Shown here: in pieces, positions 1 to 7,693 of the stretch
Numbering within the stretch: the stretch's first letter is position 1
Layout of the letters: each line of letters opens with the position of its first letter
DNA from: JBKCUA01 sp046318675
GTDB lineage: Bacteria > Pseudomonadota > Alphaproteobacteria > JAJTHO01
Direction: 5' to 3'
Assembly: GCA_046318675.1 (NCBI GenBank)
Contig: JBKCUA010000005.1
Span: 1 to 54,037 of the forward strand
DNA length: 54,037 nucleotides
Notes under the pieces: model-generated
What the model was told of the DNA's origin: nothing
Databases searched by the model: none
What the model saw: only the letters and a program-made list of their open reading frames with translations
Made by a program: the position numbers and the translations under genes

Positions 1-2
1 CC

Positions 3-137
3 TCTATTAACCTCATTTCTAGGGCGATTGGCGTCGTCAGGTCTATGCTCGCAATCCGCACGTACGTTTGAGTACGCTTACGTTTGCTCGCCTAGCCCTT
101 TCTAGCCACTCATCCCTATAAATGGGTTAATAGAAGT
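3..137. repeat. Element-like sequence bounded by imperfect terminal inverted repeats
   Basis: The left end reads TCTATTAACC (3-12) and the right end GGTTAATAGA (128-137), which are exact inverse complements. The similarity continues inward with a one-base gap and a mismatch (CATTT-C/A-TAGGG), about 20 bp per arm. The interior holds short near-repeats such as ACGTACGTTTG / CGCTTACGTTTGC but no ORF. It looks like a small non-coding palindromic or MITE-like element upstream of prs. Only one copy is in the window, so mobility is inference. Confidence 0.45.
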
Positions 138-264
138 GCCCATTCCTTTTATACCGTGAGAACATTACTGAGACTCTTCCGCATTTTAAATGACTATCAA
201 TTATTTATTGGATACCCCGAAAAAGAATCTTGCCCCCACCCCCGTCCTTGCCTATGACTCCCCC

Positions 265-1197
265 ATGAAAATCATCACCTGTAACAGCAACCGTCCCCTA
301 GCCGAGGCGATTGGTGCCTGCCTTCGCCTGCCGCTCACCCGCGCCAGTGTCAAACGCTTTGCCGACATGGAAATTTTTGTAGAGATTCAGGAAAATGTCC
401 GTGGTCATGATGTGTATATCATTCAGTCCACGTGCTTTCCGACCAATGATAACCTGATGGAATTGCTGGTGATGCTGGATGCGTTGCGGCGGGGTTCGGC
501 GCGGCGGGTGACGGCGGTGATCCCGTATTTTGGCTATGCCCGGCAGGATCGCAAGTCCGGCCCAAGGACGCCGATTTCGGCCAAGCTGGTGGCGAACCTG
601 ATTACCGTGGCGGGAGCCAGCCGGGTGCTGACCCTCGATCTCCATGCCGGGCAGATTCAGGGCTTTTTTGATATTCCTACGGATAATCTCTTTGCTGCGC
701 CTGTGTTTACGGCGGATATTCAAAACACGTTCAAGGGTAAGGAGATTGTGATTGTCTCCCCCGATGTTGGCGGGGTGGTGCGGGCGCGGGCGATTGCCAA
801 GCGGCTGGGCGCGGACTTGGCAATTATTGATAAGCGGCGGGAAAAGGCTGGCGTCTCTGAAGTCATGCACATTATTGGCGAGGTGGCCGGACGTCACGCG
901 ATTTTGGTGGATGATATTGTGGATTCCGCCGGGACGCTGTGCAACGCGGCGGAAGCCCTTGTAAAAGCTGGGGCATCGTCGGCATCGGCGTACGTGACCC
1001 ACGGGGTGCTGTCCGGCGGCGCGGTAGCGCGGGTAGGGGCGTCGCCGCTGAGCCAGCTGGTGCTCACCGACAGCATTCCCGCCACGGACGCGGTGCGGTT
1101 GTGTGAAAAAATTCGCCCCCTGACAATTGCCCCCTTGCTTTCTGAGGCGATGCTGCGTATAGCTGAAGACCGTTCTGTTTCCAGCCTGTTTGACTAG
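265..1197 (+). CDS. prs: Ribose-phosphate pyrophosphokinase (PRPP synthetase)
   Basis: Makes 5-phosphoribosyl-1-diphosphate from ribose 5-phosphate and ATP, the precursor for purines, pyrimidines, histidine, tryptophan and NAD. The 310-residue protein shows the family landmarks in order: RFADMEIFVEI near residue 31, PYFGYARQDRK at 87-97 (ATP site), DLHAGQIQGFF near 125 (catalytic His), and the PRPP loop DDIVDSAGTLCNA near 216. I chose ATG 265 because MKIITCNSNRPLAEAI is the normal N-terminus; the frame is open back to ATG 190, which would add 25 atypical residues. There is no clear ribosome site before either start. rplY follows 12 bp downstream, a common alphaproteobacterial arrangement. Confidence 0.95.
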   Translation: MKIITCNSNRPLAEAIGACLRLPLTRASVKRFADMEIFVEIQENVRGHDVYIIQSTCFPTNDNLMELLVMLDALRRGSARRVTAVIPYFGYARQDRKSGPRTPISAKLVANLITVAGASRVLTLDLHAGQIQGFFDIPTDNLFAAPVFTADIQNTFKGKEIVIVSPDVGGVVRARAIAKRLGADLAIIDKRREKAGVSEVMHIIGEVAGRHAILVDDIVDSAGTLCNAAEALVKAGASSASAYVTHGVLSGGAVARVGASPLSQLVLTDSIPATDAVRLCEKIRPLTIAPLLSEAMLRIAEDRSVSSLFD

Positions 1198-1209
1198 GAA
1201 TTTACTGTC

Positions 1210-1854
1210 ATGTCTAAAACCGTCGCCGTGTGGCAAGCCGTTGAGAAAACTACCCAAGGTACGGGTGCTGCCCGCGCCGTGCGCCGTGAAGGCAAAGTCC
1301 CCGCCATTATTTACGGCGGCGACGTAAAGCCTATTATGGTCGCCCTCGATCCGCGGGACGTGGCCAAAGGCGTGAACCAAGCCTCCTTCCATGCGTCGCT
1401 TTATGAGATTGAAATTAATGGCAAAAAAGTGACGGTGCTGCCCCGCGCGGTGCAGTTTCACCCCCTGAACGAGAAACCGCTCCACGTTGACCTGCAACGC
1501 ATTTCCGGCAACGTGCGGATTACCGTGGAAATTCCCGTGATGCTGCTGAACCAAGATAAATCCAAGGGTCTAAAAATAGGCGGTATTTTGAACTTTGTCC
1601 GTCACGTGGTGGAGGTTTCCTGCCCAGCCAACGCCATTCCCGAAAAATTTGAAATTGACATCAGCGAGACCAAAATCGGTGAAGCCGTGAAGTCCAGTGC
1701 CATTACCCTTCCCAAAGACGTGCAGTTTGTGGGCGGTGAGCGCGACTTCACCATTGCCACCATTGTCGCGCCAAAAGATGAAGTGGATGTGGCGAAACCA
1801 GCGGCGGAGGGTGATGCTGCTGCCGGTGAAACCCCTGCCGCGCCTAGCAAATAA
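1210..1854 (+). CDS. rplY: 50S ribosomal protein L25 / general stress protein Ctc
   Basis: Binds 5S rRNA in the large ribosomal subunit. The 214-residue length is that of the long CTC/TL5 form: an N-terminal L25 domain (about 1-95, with GTGAARAVRREGKVPAIIYGG) followed by a C-terminal beta domain and an Ala/Pro-rich tail. It lies 12 bp after prs and is followed 3 bp later by thiG, so the three are probably one transcript. pth usually follows rplY in relatives. Here pth is about 10 kb away and thiG occupies its place. Confidence 0.93.
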   Translation: MSKTVAVWQAVEKTTQGTGAARAVRREGKVPAIIYGGDVKPIMVALDPRDVAKGVNQASFHASLYEIEINGKKVTVLPRAVQFHPLNEKPLHVDLQRISGNVRITVEIPVMLLNQDKSKGLKIGGILNFVRHVVEVSCPANAIPEKFEIDISETKIGEAVKSSAITLPKDVQFVGGERDFTIATIVAPKDEVDVAKPAAEGDAAAGETPAAPSK

Positions 1855-1857
1855 GGC

Positions 1858-2631
1858 GTGATAGACACACCCTTATGTATTGGCGGGGAGGTTTTATCCT
1901 CCCGTCTTCTTCTTGGGACTGCGGGGTATCCTAATCAGGCTGTGCTGCTGCACGCCTTGGCGGCCAGCGGGGCCAATGTCGCCACCGTCGCCGTGCGGCG
2001 CATGGATTTAACCTGGGCTGAGGGAAGCCTGTCCGATTTGCTCAAAGGCCGATGCCGCTTGCTGCCTAACACCGCTGGGTGTTACACGGCGCGGGATGCG
2101 GTGCTGGCGGCGCAGTTGTCGCGGGAAGCTCTTGAGACAAACTGGATTAAGTTGGAAGTGATCGGGGATCGGGAAACGCTGTACCCAGACGTGCCGGAAT
2201 TGCTGAGCGCGGCCCGCAGTCTTGTCGCCGACGGTTTTGTGGTACTGGCCTACACCAGCGACGATCCGGTGACGGCGCGACGGCTGGCCGATGTCGGCTG
2301 CGCGGCGGTGATGCCCTTGGCCGCGCCTATTGGATCTGGTGCAGGCATTCTCAACCCTTACGCGCTGCGGTTAGTGCGCCAGGCGGTGCCGAAGCTGCCG
2401 GTGCTGGTGGACGCCGGGATTGGCACCGCGTCTGATGCAGCCAAGGCCATGGAAATCGGGGTGGACGGGGTGTTGCTGAATACGGCCGTCTCCAAGGCCC
2501 ACAATCCGGTGCTCATGGCTGCCGCCATGCGTGACGCCGTGGCCGCTGGCCGGGCGGCCTTCCTCGCAGGGCGTATTCCCGTGCGGGAGCATGCGGTGGC
2601 GAGTACGCTGGGGGAGGCTGTTGGTTTATAG
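1858..2631 (+). CDS. thiG: Thiazole synthase ThiG
   Basis: Forms the thiazole phosphate of thiamine from deoxyxylulose phosphate, dehydroglycine and ThiS-thiocarboxylate sulfur. It is 257 residues, normal for the family. Lys98 in NWIKLEVIGD is the Schiff-base lysine. NTAGCYTA (71-78), the C-terminal half with APIGSG, VLVDAGIG and GVLLNTAVS complete the phosphate-binding TIM barrel. It starts with GTG 3 bp after rplY. Its partners thiO and thiS are 4 kb away on the other strand. Its TAG stop (2629-2631) falls in the end of a repeat element that begins at 2627. Without the element the frame would run only about six codons further, so the enzyme itself is intact. Confidence 0.94.
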   Translation: MIDTPLCIGGEVLSSRLLLGTAGYPNQAVLLHALAASGANVATVAVRRMDLTWAEGSLSDLLKGRCRLLPNTAGCYTARDAVLAAQLSREALETNWIKLEVIGDRETLYPDVPELLSAARSLVADGFVVLAYTSDDPVTARRLADVGCAAVMPLAAPIGSGAGILNPYALRLVRQAVPKLPVLVDAGIGTASDAAKAMEIGVDGVLLNTAVSKAHNPVLMAAAMRDAVAAGRAAFLAGRIPVREHAVASTLGEAVGL

Positions 2632-2766
2632 CCGGTTGCACAATTAAAAGTATAGTTTCAACCAGCGCACGGCACAAAGTACCGCGGCCGAATGGCCGAA
2701 CAAAAATAACTTATAGCGCGCTGAAGACTTTATCAATGTCTACCGCTAATTACGCAACGCGCTATA
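2627..2766. mobile_element. MITE-like element, copy A (140 bp)
   Basis: Begins TATAGCCGGTTGCACAATTA and ends TAATTACGCAACGCGCTATA. These are imperfect terminal inverted repeats of about 20 bp flanked by TA. The middle has two adjacent small palindromes, CGGCACAAAGTACCG and CGGCCGAATGGCCG. It is nearly identical (about three differences) to the copy at the window's right end, and similar to the inverted copy at 21516. It has no coding capacity. It lies between convergent thiG and higA and supplies the thiG stop codon. Confidence 0.85.
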
Positions 2767-2795
2767 GTGTTCAATGTGTGTGCATAGGGTAGCGA

Positions 2796-3098
2796 TCAGG
2801 AAACGGCTGTAGCCTCATAAGGAGTAATCCGCGCCAGAACACTTTTCAGCTGGCGTTTGGCGGCCAAGGTTTCGTAAGCGTTTTGCAGGCGCAGAAAATA
2901 CCCCTCGGACAACCGGAAAAAATGACACAAGCGTAAATCCGTGTCCGCCGTGACCCGCCGGGTGCCGTGGACAATGGCGTGGATACGGTTGGGGGGTACG
3001 GCGATGGCCTTTGCCAGGGCGTTCTGGCTTAGGCCCGCTGGCTCAAGAAATTCGTGCTTTAAAATATCCCCGGCGTGGGGGTTGCGGACGGTGGTCAT
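2796..3098 (-). CDS. higA: HigA-family antitoxin (XRE helix-turn-helix)
   Basis: A 100-residue DNA-binding antitoxin that should neutralise the HigB toxin encoded just upstream and repress the pair. NPHAGDILKHEFLEPAGLSQ at the N-terminus, LAKAIAVPPNRIHAIVHGTR as helix-turn-helix and TDLRLCHFFRLSEGYFLRLQ are typical of the HigA/VapI family. I chose ATG 3098, preceded by GGAGAC. The frame is open to 3122, which would overlap higB and add eight atypical residues. The gap to higB is 10 bp, so this is one operon on the minus strand. Confidence 0.9.
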   Translation of the reverse strand: MTTVRNPHAGDILKHEFLEPAGLSQNALAKAIAVPPNRIHAIVHGTRRVTADTDLRLCHFFRLSEGYFLRLQNAYETLAAKRQLKSVLARITPYEATAVS

Positions 3099-3108
3099 GG
3101 GGGTCTCC

Positions 3109-3390
3109 TTAATGATAATCAATGATACGAACGTCGAAAGAGTGATTGTTTATCAAAGAAAACATCAACCGCCATTGCCCGCTGATGCGAATGCTGTAGT
3201 ACCCTTTTTTGTCGCCCAGCAGTGCTTCCAGATTGTTGCCTGGCGGGTTGCGAAGATCCTCTAGTGTCAGCGCGGCGTCCAACTGGCGTAACTTTCGCAG
3301 TGCGCGATCGTGAATGGTTGACGGTAGTTTTCGGGATGCCTCACCCTCCCATATTTTGGCGGTTTCTTTGCAGGAAAAGGATTTAATCAT
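3109..3390 (-). CDS. higB: HigB-family toxin (RelE/ParE superfamily mRNA interferase)
   Basis: A 93-residue type II toxin. HigB family members cleave mRNA on the ribosome. Visible family features are IWEGEASRKLP near residue 13, ALRKLRQLDAA in the second helix, LRNPPGNNLEAL in the centre and the core strand YSIRISGQWRLMFSL, where the conserved Arg residues of the active site lie. The toxin-first order with the antitoxin 10 bp downstream is the higBA layout. Both genes look intact. Confidence 0.9.
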   Translation of the reverse strand: MIKSFSCKETAKIWEGEASRKLPSTIHDRALRKLRQLDAALTLEDLRNPPGNNLEALLGDKKGYYSIRISGQWRLMFSLINNHSFDVRIIDYH

Positions 3391-3460
3391 GATACGGGTT
3401 GGTTATATCATAGTCCGTAGTACGTATCAAGGAATTTTTTGGTGTGAGTAAGCGGCGGGG

Positions 3461-3491
3461 GAAAAAGAACCCCCAAGCGAGGGCTTGGGGG
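3461..3491 (-). terminator. Rho-independent terminator of the 3500-3868 gene
   Basis: CCCCCAAGC (3470-3478) pairs perfectly with GCTTGGGGG (3483-3491) around a 4-nt loop. Read on the minus strand it is followed by TTCTTTTTC. It lies directly after the stop of the minus-strand gene that ends at 3500. Confidence 0.85.
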
Positions 3492-3499
3492 GGGGAGGT

Positions 3500-3868
3500 T
3501 TATGAAATAGAAATAGTCGAGATAGTCAAGTTTTCACCCTGCTCTTGCAGGGAAGCAAGCGCTCTCCAGAGTGCTTTTGGATGCACTCGGTTATTGCTTA
3601 AAAACTCCTCGACGTCGAGTTTCCCATTAGAAGCAAGCTTGCTTCTGATAAGAAGCTCGATTGCCGGGTACCCTAGAATTTCACGCAACTCGAATAGCTT
3701 GAAAAAATTTAATTCTTTCATATTTAACCCGAACTCTGTTAGAGTTTGGATATCTGAGTCTGAAAGACTTTCCCCTTTCTCAAGGCAATGAGAAAGAAGC
3801 TGCCGTAAGCATACTACTTCCTCAACTCTGAGCTGGGAAATGGTGTTAAAGATTTCTTTCGAAATCAT
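3500..3868 (-). CDS. Hypothetical protein, 122 residues
   Basis: I do not recognise a family. It is a soluble, mostly helical-looking protein rich in Leu and Glu, without a signal peptide or membrane segment. The N-terminus is MISKEIFNTISQLRVEEVVC and the C-terminal third is VHPKALWRALASLQEQGENL. It is single-copy, has its own strong terminator immediately downstream, and is visibly AT-richer than dapB or higBA. That suggests an accessory gene, perhaps acquired together with the adjacent toxin-antitoxin pair. The coding call rests on the intact frame and the matching terminator. Confidence 0.6.
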   Translation of the reverse strand: MISKEIFNTISQLRVEEVVCLRQLLSHCLEKGESLSDSDIQTLTEFGLNMKELNFFKLFELREILGYPAIELLIRSKLASNGKLDVEEFLSNNRVHPKALWRALASLQEQGENLTISTISIS

Positions 3869-3933
3869 TTTTTTGTCAGGGTGCCATTGTAAAAAAATAA
3901 AGAATTGACACCCAAAGCCTCCATGCCCCCACT

Positions 3934-3958
3934 ATGGCATGGCATGGCATGGCATGGC
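3934..3958. repeat. Tandem pentanucleotide repeat (ATGGC)x5
   Basis: Five perfect ATGGC units in the gap between dapB's 3' end and the 5' end of the unknown gene at 3868. It is a potential slippage site about 65 bp upstream of that gene's start. Confidence 0.8.
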
Positions 3959-4007
3959 CTTGATCGTCATCACTTTTGATAAAATTTTTTCAATGTCTGT
4001 GTAAAAT

Positions 4008-4835
4008 TTAGTTTTTGCCCAAGTCGCCGAAGCCCAAGACGTCCCGCATGGTGTACAGGCCGGGTGTTTTGCCGGCCAGCCATTGGGCGGCGCGGACGGC
4101 CCCCCGGGCGTAGATGGCGCGGTTGCTGGCCCGGTGGGCGACCTCTAAGCGCTCGCCGTCGGCGGCAAAGGTGACAACGTGATCGCCGATGACGTCGCCG
4201 CCCCGGGCGACGCTGAAGCCGATATGGCCTGGCTTGCGGGCACCGGTAACGCCGTTGCGGCTGTGATCAGCGATATCGTCGAGGGTGACGCCGCGGCCAC
4301 GGGCGGCGGCCTGGCCAAGGGCTAAGGCCGTGCCCGAGGGGGCATCCACCTTGTGCCGGTGGTGCATTTCAAAAATCTCCACATCATAATCATTATCCAG
4401 CAGGCCGGCCAGTTGTTCCGTCAAGGCGATGAGAAGATTAACCCCAAGGCTCATGTTGGGGGAGCCGAGGATGGGAATAGCCTTGGCGTGTTGGCGCAGC
4501 ATTTCGTTCTGGGCGGGGTTAAACCCGGTGGTGCCGATGACTAAGGCACGGTTGTAGCGGTGCGCCAGCAGGCAATGCTCCAATGATGCCGCCGGTGTGG
4601 TAAAATCAATGACCACATCGCTTTGTTCAAACAATACTACCGCATTGCGTTGCAGAGAGACGCCCATGCGGCCAATGCCAGCAACTTCGCCCGCATCACG
4701 CCCACAGTGGGGATCGTGTTCATGGACGCTAGCGGCGGCAAGACGACAGCCTTTAGCTCTAGCAACTTCGGCGATAAGCATTTTTCCCATGCGTCCAGCA
4801 CCGCCGGCAATACCGATATTGAGGTCTTTGGTCAT
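4008..4835 (-). CDS. dapB: 4-hydroxy-tetrahydrodipicolinate reductase
   Basis: NAD(P)H-dependent reductase of the diaminopimelate/lysine pathway. The 275-residue protein has the Rossmann motif GIAGGAGRMG at residues 8-17, DFTTPAAS near 78, GTTGF near 101 and the signature EMHHRHKVDAPSGTAL (156-171) with the catalytic His pair and Lys. The frame is open a further 39 codons upstream, but ATG 4835 gives the normal N-terminus and the upstream part overlaps the ompA-like gene's terminator. It is transcribed after a terminator, hence probably from its own promoter. Confidence 0.95.
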   Translation of the reverse strand: MTKDLNIGIAGGAGRMGKMLIAEVARAKGCRLAAASVHEHDPHCGRDAGEVAGIGRMGVSLQRNAVVLFEQSDVVIDFTTPAASLEHCLLAHRYNRALVIGTTGFNPAQNEMLRQHAKAIPILGSPNMSLGVNLLIALTEQLAGLLDNDYDVEIFEMHHRHKVDAPSGTALALGQAAARGRGVTLDDIADHSRNGVTGARKPGHIGFSVARGGDVIGDHVVTFAADGERLEVAHRASNRAIYARGAVRAAQWLAGKTPGLYTMRDVLGFGDLGKN

Positions 4836-4925
4836 GGGGGAATCCTTTTGTGGGTTAGTAGAAAGTGGTAAATAGAACTTCTGTTGTGTTGCCTTGAAAA
4901 TTTTGTCAACACTCGATTTACCATG

Positions 4926-4965
4926 AAAAGACCCGCCAAGGCTTAAGGCCAAGGCGGGTCTTTTT
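4926..4965 (-). terminator. Terminator after the OmpA-family gene
   Basis: AAAAGACCCGCC (4926-4937) pairs with GGCGGGTCTTTTT (4953-4965) around a 15-nt loop. The A and T tracts on the two sides would let it work in either direction. It follows the minus-strand gene ending at 4984 and precedes dapB. Confidence 0.85.
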
Positions 4966-4983
4966 CAAGAAAGTTGATGATTG

Positions 4984-5565
4984 TTATTTTTTCAACTGTA
5001 ATTCTACTTCAACGCGGCGATCTTTCCACAAGCATTCAATGAGCTTAGCTCTATTGGTAATCCCATCGCAACGGCTTTGAGAATCGGTTTGGCCAAGGCC
5101 ACGGATTTCAGCTTTTTTCTTGTCAACATAACCTTTTTTGGAAAGGTATTGTTGGACAGTTTGGGCGCGACGCACAGAAAGCTTGCGGTTATACTCGGCA
5201 CCGCCGATACGGTCAGCGTAACCAACGACGGTTGCTGAAACTAAGCCATTAGAGCCTTTAAGTACGTCAGCAACAGCATCCAGCTTGCGTGATTCCTGTG
5301 CCGTCAGGTTTGATGAATTAAATGCAAAATATACCACGAGTTCTTCGCCGTGGAGGTCGCTTTTTTTCTTGGCGACGGAAGCACCACCGCATGTATTTAC
5401 GGAAGCGTCCCACTTAGTGCGAACGCAGTTGCCACGGGCGTCAACAACGTTACCGTTACGTTGATCTTTTACAGAGTCTTGTATCTCTTGCGCGTGTGCC
5501 AGAAAAGGGACGGCGGCAATAGCAACGGCGAAAAGGCCAGTACGCAGGGTGGTTATCAAGTTCAT
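4984..5565 (-). CDS. OmpA-family outer-membrane / peptidoglycan-binding protein
   Basis: A 193-residue envelope protein. Residues 1-25 are a signal peptide (hydrophobic run LFAVAIAAVPFLAHA, cleavage expected after Ala25). A short Cys-containing linker with GNCVRTKWDASVNTCGG follows, then an OmpA C-terminal domain from about residue 78: VYFAFNSSNLTAQE, TVVGYADRIGGAEYNRKLSVRRA and a conserved tail with DRRVEVEL. The domain binds diaminopimelate in peptidoglycan, so the protein anchors envelope layers. It has no N-terminal beta-barrel. ATG 5565 is preceded by AAGGA; the frame extends upstream but lacks a signal peptide there. Confidence 0.85.
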   Translation of the reverse strand: MNLITTLRTGLFAVAIAAVPFLAHAQEIQDSVKDQRNGNVVDARGNCVRTKWDASVNTCGGASVAKKKSDLHGEELVVYFAFNSSNLTAQESRKLDAVADVLKGSNGLVSATVVGYADRIGGAEYNRKLSVRRAQTVQQYLSKKGYVDKKKAEIRGLGQTDSQSRCDGITNRAKLIECLWKDRRVEVELQLKK

Positions 5566-5790
5566 TGGTGCAAATTCCTTCGTGTTTGCGTGTTGGAAAC
5601 AAACGGATGTCTTATCCCAGTATTTGTTAGAAGAAGTACAATTGCAATGAATCTGTTGCACTGTTGCCTACATTTTTTTGCCAGATGATGCTAAAATGTC
5701 ACGGTCGTGCTTTATCCGCAATAATTATTGTTATTAATATTCCTGTAACCAAAAAGATATAGATTAACCTTGATTAGGAAAGTGTTGGTT

Positions 5791-6237
5791 ATGTCTCTTT
5801 ATAATTTCCAAAATAAAGAACATTTGACTGATTTAATGGCACTCAAAACCTATCTTGGTACTGATAATTCTTTGATTTTAAATTTTAACTTTATGGTTAA
5901 CGGGGCTGCTTATCAGGCTCAAGTTAATGCCCAGACCGATCCGGCCATATTATTGCTTTTAGCTGAATTTGGGCATTTACCGTTTACAGCGGAAAGCAAA
6001 AATCGCCGAGAAGAAGCCATGCAGGTAATTGAATATGCAAAGAACTTTTTAAATAAAAAAGATTTGCGCCTTGGCATTAGCAAAACGCAAAGCCTTTTTT
6101 TATTGGGTCGTGCGGAGATCGCAAAGCCATACGACGTCAAGGATGTATTGAATGCTTGCGGAGATTTATTATCCCGAGCGCACGTGCCGTTGGCGTTGCT
6201 GCGTCAGCATATACCCCATGTTTTCTTGCGAAAATGA
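5791..6237 (+). CDS. Hypothetical protein, 148 residues
   Basis: Not recognised. It is soluble and predicted mixed alpha/beta, with no signal peptide or membrane span. It contains FNFMVNGAAYQAQVNAQTDP in the first third and a helical C-terminal half ending HVPLALLRQHIPHVFLRK. ATG 5791 follows AGGAAAG at a workable distance; TTG 5770 is an in-frame alternative. It is AT-rich compared with its neighbours. It ends 4 bp before the convergent thiS stop and has no operon partner. Confidence 0.6.
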   Translation: MSLYNFQNKEHLTDLMALKTYLGTDNSLILNFNFMVNGAAYQAQVNAQTDPAILLLLAEFGHLPFTAESKNRREEAMQVIEYAKNFLNKKDLRLGISKTQSLFLLGRAEIAKPYDVKDVLNACGDLLSRAHVPLALLRQHIPHVFLRK

Positions 6238-6241
6238 TTTT

Positions 6242-6448
6242 TTATCCCCCGGCTTTTGCCTGAACAAGATCAAGATTATCACCGTTTTTGATAGAAGTTA
6301 CAGACCATTGGCTTCTTGGTATGACGATCCCGTTTAGTGCCACGGCAACACCCCCGGTAGTGGGTAACACCCCTCGTTCGGCAAGAAACCCCCCAAGATT
6401 TTGGGTGGCGGTCTCAAATAGTTCATCATTAAGACGATACTGCGGCAT
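6242..6448 (-). CDS. thiS: Sulfur carrier protein ThiS
   Basis: A ubiquitin-like carrier that delivers sulfur to ThiG as a C-terminal thiocarboxylate. The 68-residue protein ends in Gly-Gly (VQAKAGG), the required terminus, and contains GGVAVALNGIVIPRSQW and NGDNLDLVQA of the beta-grasp fold. Its ATG overlaps the thiO stop by one base (TGATG), indicating translational coupling. The frame is open 14 codons further upstream inside thiO, but those residues are not ThiS-like. Confidence 0.92.
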   Translation of the reverse strand: MPQYRLNDELFETATQNLGGFLAERGVLPTTGGVAVALNGIVIPRSQWSVTSIKNGDNLDLVQAKAGG

Positions 6449-7572
6449 CAGAAAATTCCCGAAAAGCGAGCCATTGTATAAGGTTGCCACAAGGGCGGCA
6501 AGATTTTCTCGCCAATCAAGGTTGGCGTTAAAGAAGCAGTCAAGGGTGCTAAAAGGATGCCGTTGCGGTAATGACCACCCAAAATATAAAGATTTTCCAG
6601 AGGGGTTTCACCGACAATAGGAGCATCATCAAGGCTGCCCGGTCGAAACGAAGCCCAGCTTTCGATGATTTTCAATTCATTGATACTAGGAAGCAATGTT
6701 TCAGCGTGCTCGAGCAAGTGCAGCATTCCGCCCGCCGTGACACCTTCATCAAACCCGACATCTTCCACGGTTGCTCCCAGTAATAAGCGGCCATCGGCTT
6801 TAGGGACTAGATAAATTTTTTCGCCCCACACTACATGGGAGAGCAGGGGGTGACCATCTTCCATGCGTAGTGCTAGCATTTGCCCTTTGACCGGACGAAC
6901 CAGTGCTTTTACAGAAGGTGGCAAATAACGCAGCAGCCGTGTCCAAGCCCCGCCGCACAACAACACGGCGTCGGCCAGTATCGGCTCCATCAGGGCGCGC
7001 ACCCCTGTGACGGTTTCTTTTGCAATAATAAGCTCGCTGGCAATTGTTTTGGGCAGTAGATTCACCCCGGCGGCTTCACAGGCTTTGATGAGGGCTTTAA
7101 TCAGCAACCGTGCGTCCACCTGGTGATCGAGAGGGCTTTTGAATCCTGCCACAATGTTTGGAGAGAGGCACAGTTCCAGAGATTTTAAAGTGTTGCCTTC
7201 CAGCCATTCCATTGGCAGGTGTAAGATGTTGTTTAAATAATCATAGTGTCGTTTGATAATACGATATTCATCGGCGTCAGCGGCCACCATCAGTGTACCT
7301 TCCCGGCGGTATCCTATTGTTATTCCGCTAAATTCCTGTAATTCATCGGCAAATGCTGGCCATGTTTCTCGTGCGGCTAGCAACAATGGCAACAGGTTTT
7401 CTTCTCCGGGTTCAGCTTCGATTTGAGGAGCCAGCATCCCTGCCGCCGCATTTGATGCGCCAGAACCAAAGGCTTGGCGTTCTATCACAGTAACAAAGTG
7501 ACCAGCCTGAGCAAGTCGCCATGCCGCCGTAAGACCAATAACACCACCGCCAACAATGAGAACAGAGGGCAT
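6448..7572 (-). CDS. thiO: Glycine oxidase ThiO (FAD-dependent)
   Basis: Oxidises glycine to dehydroglycine for thiazole synthesis in aerobes that use ThiO rather than ThiH. The 374-residue protein opens with the dinucleotide-binding motif VLIVGGGVIGLTAAWRLA, followed by GASNAAAGMLAPQ near residue 39. It has a DAO-family C-terminus with RLLLGATVEDVGFDEGVT, ASFRPGSLDDAPIVG and YILGGHYRNGILLAPLT. It is first in a thiO-thiS operon; thiG is displaced to 1858. I found no THI-box (TPP riboswitch) signature in the 120 bp upstream. Confidence 0.93.
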   Translation of the reverse strand: MPSVLIVGGGVIGLTAAWRLAQAGHFVTVIERQAFGSGASNAAAGMLAPQIEAEPGEENLLPLLLAARETWPAFADELQEFSGITIGYRREGTLMVAADADEYRIIKRHYDYLNNILHLPMEWLEGNTLKSLELCLSPNIVAGFKSPLDHQVDARLLIKALIKACEAAGVNLLPKTIASELIIAKETVTGVRALMEPILADAVLLCGGAWTRLLRYLPPSVKALVRPVKGQMLALRMEDGHPLLSHVVWGEKIYLVPKADGRLLLGATVEDVGFDEGVTAGGMLHLLEHAETLLPSINELKIIESWASFRPGSLDDAPIVGETPLENLYILGGHYRNGILLAPLTASLTPTLIGEKILPPLWQPYTMARFSGIF

Positions 7573-7693
7573 ACTTAAACCTTTAATTTTAGTGCAGCGA
7601 TTAAGTTAGAGCGTAAATGTTGATGCATAAATAATGAAAGAACTAGAAGGTTTTTCTATTGACGCTGAAGTTTGTTAGCCGTAGCTGGAACGC

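Noticed and set aside
298..1554. A 418-codon minus-strand ORF
   Set aside because: Complete shadow of prs and rplY, which are well conserved on the plus strand.
7573..7693. Possible TPP riboswitch before thiO
   Set aside because: No CTGAGA...ACCTGATC-like THI-box elements could be found on the minus strand of this interval.
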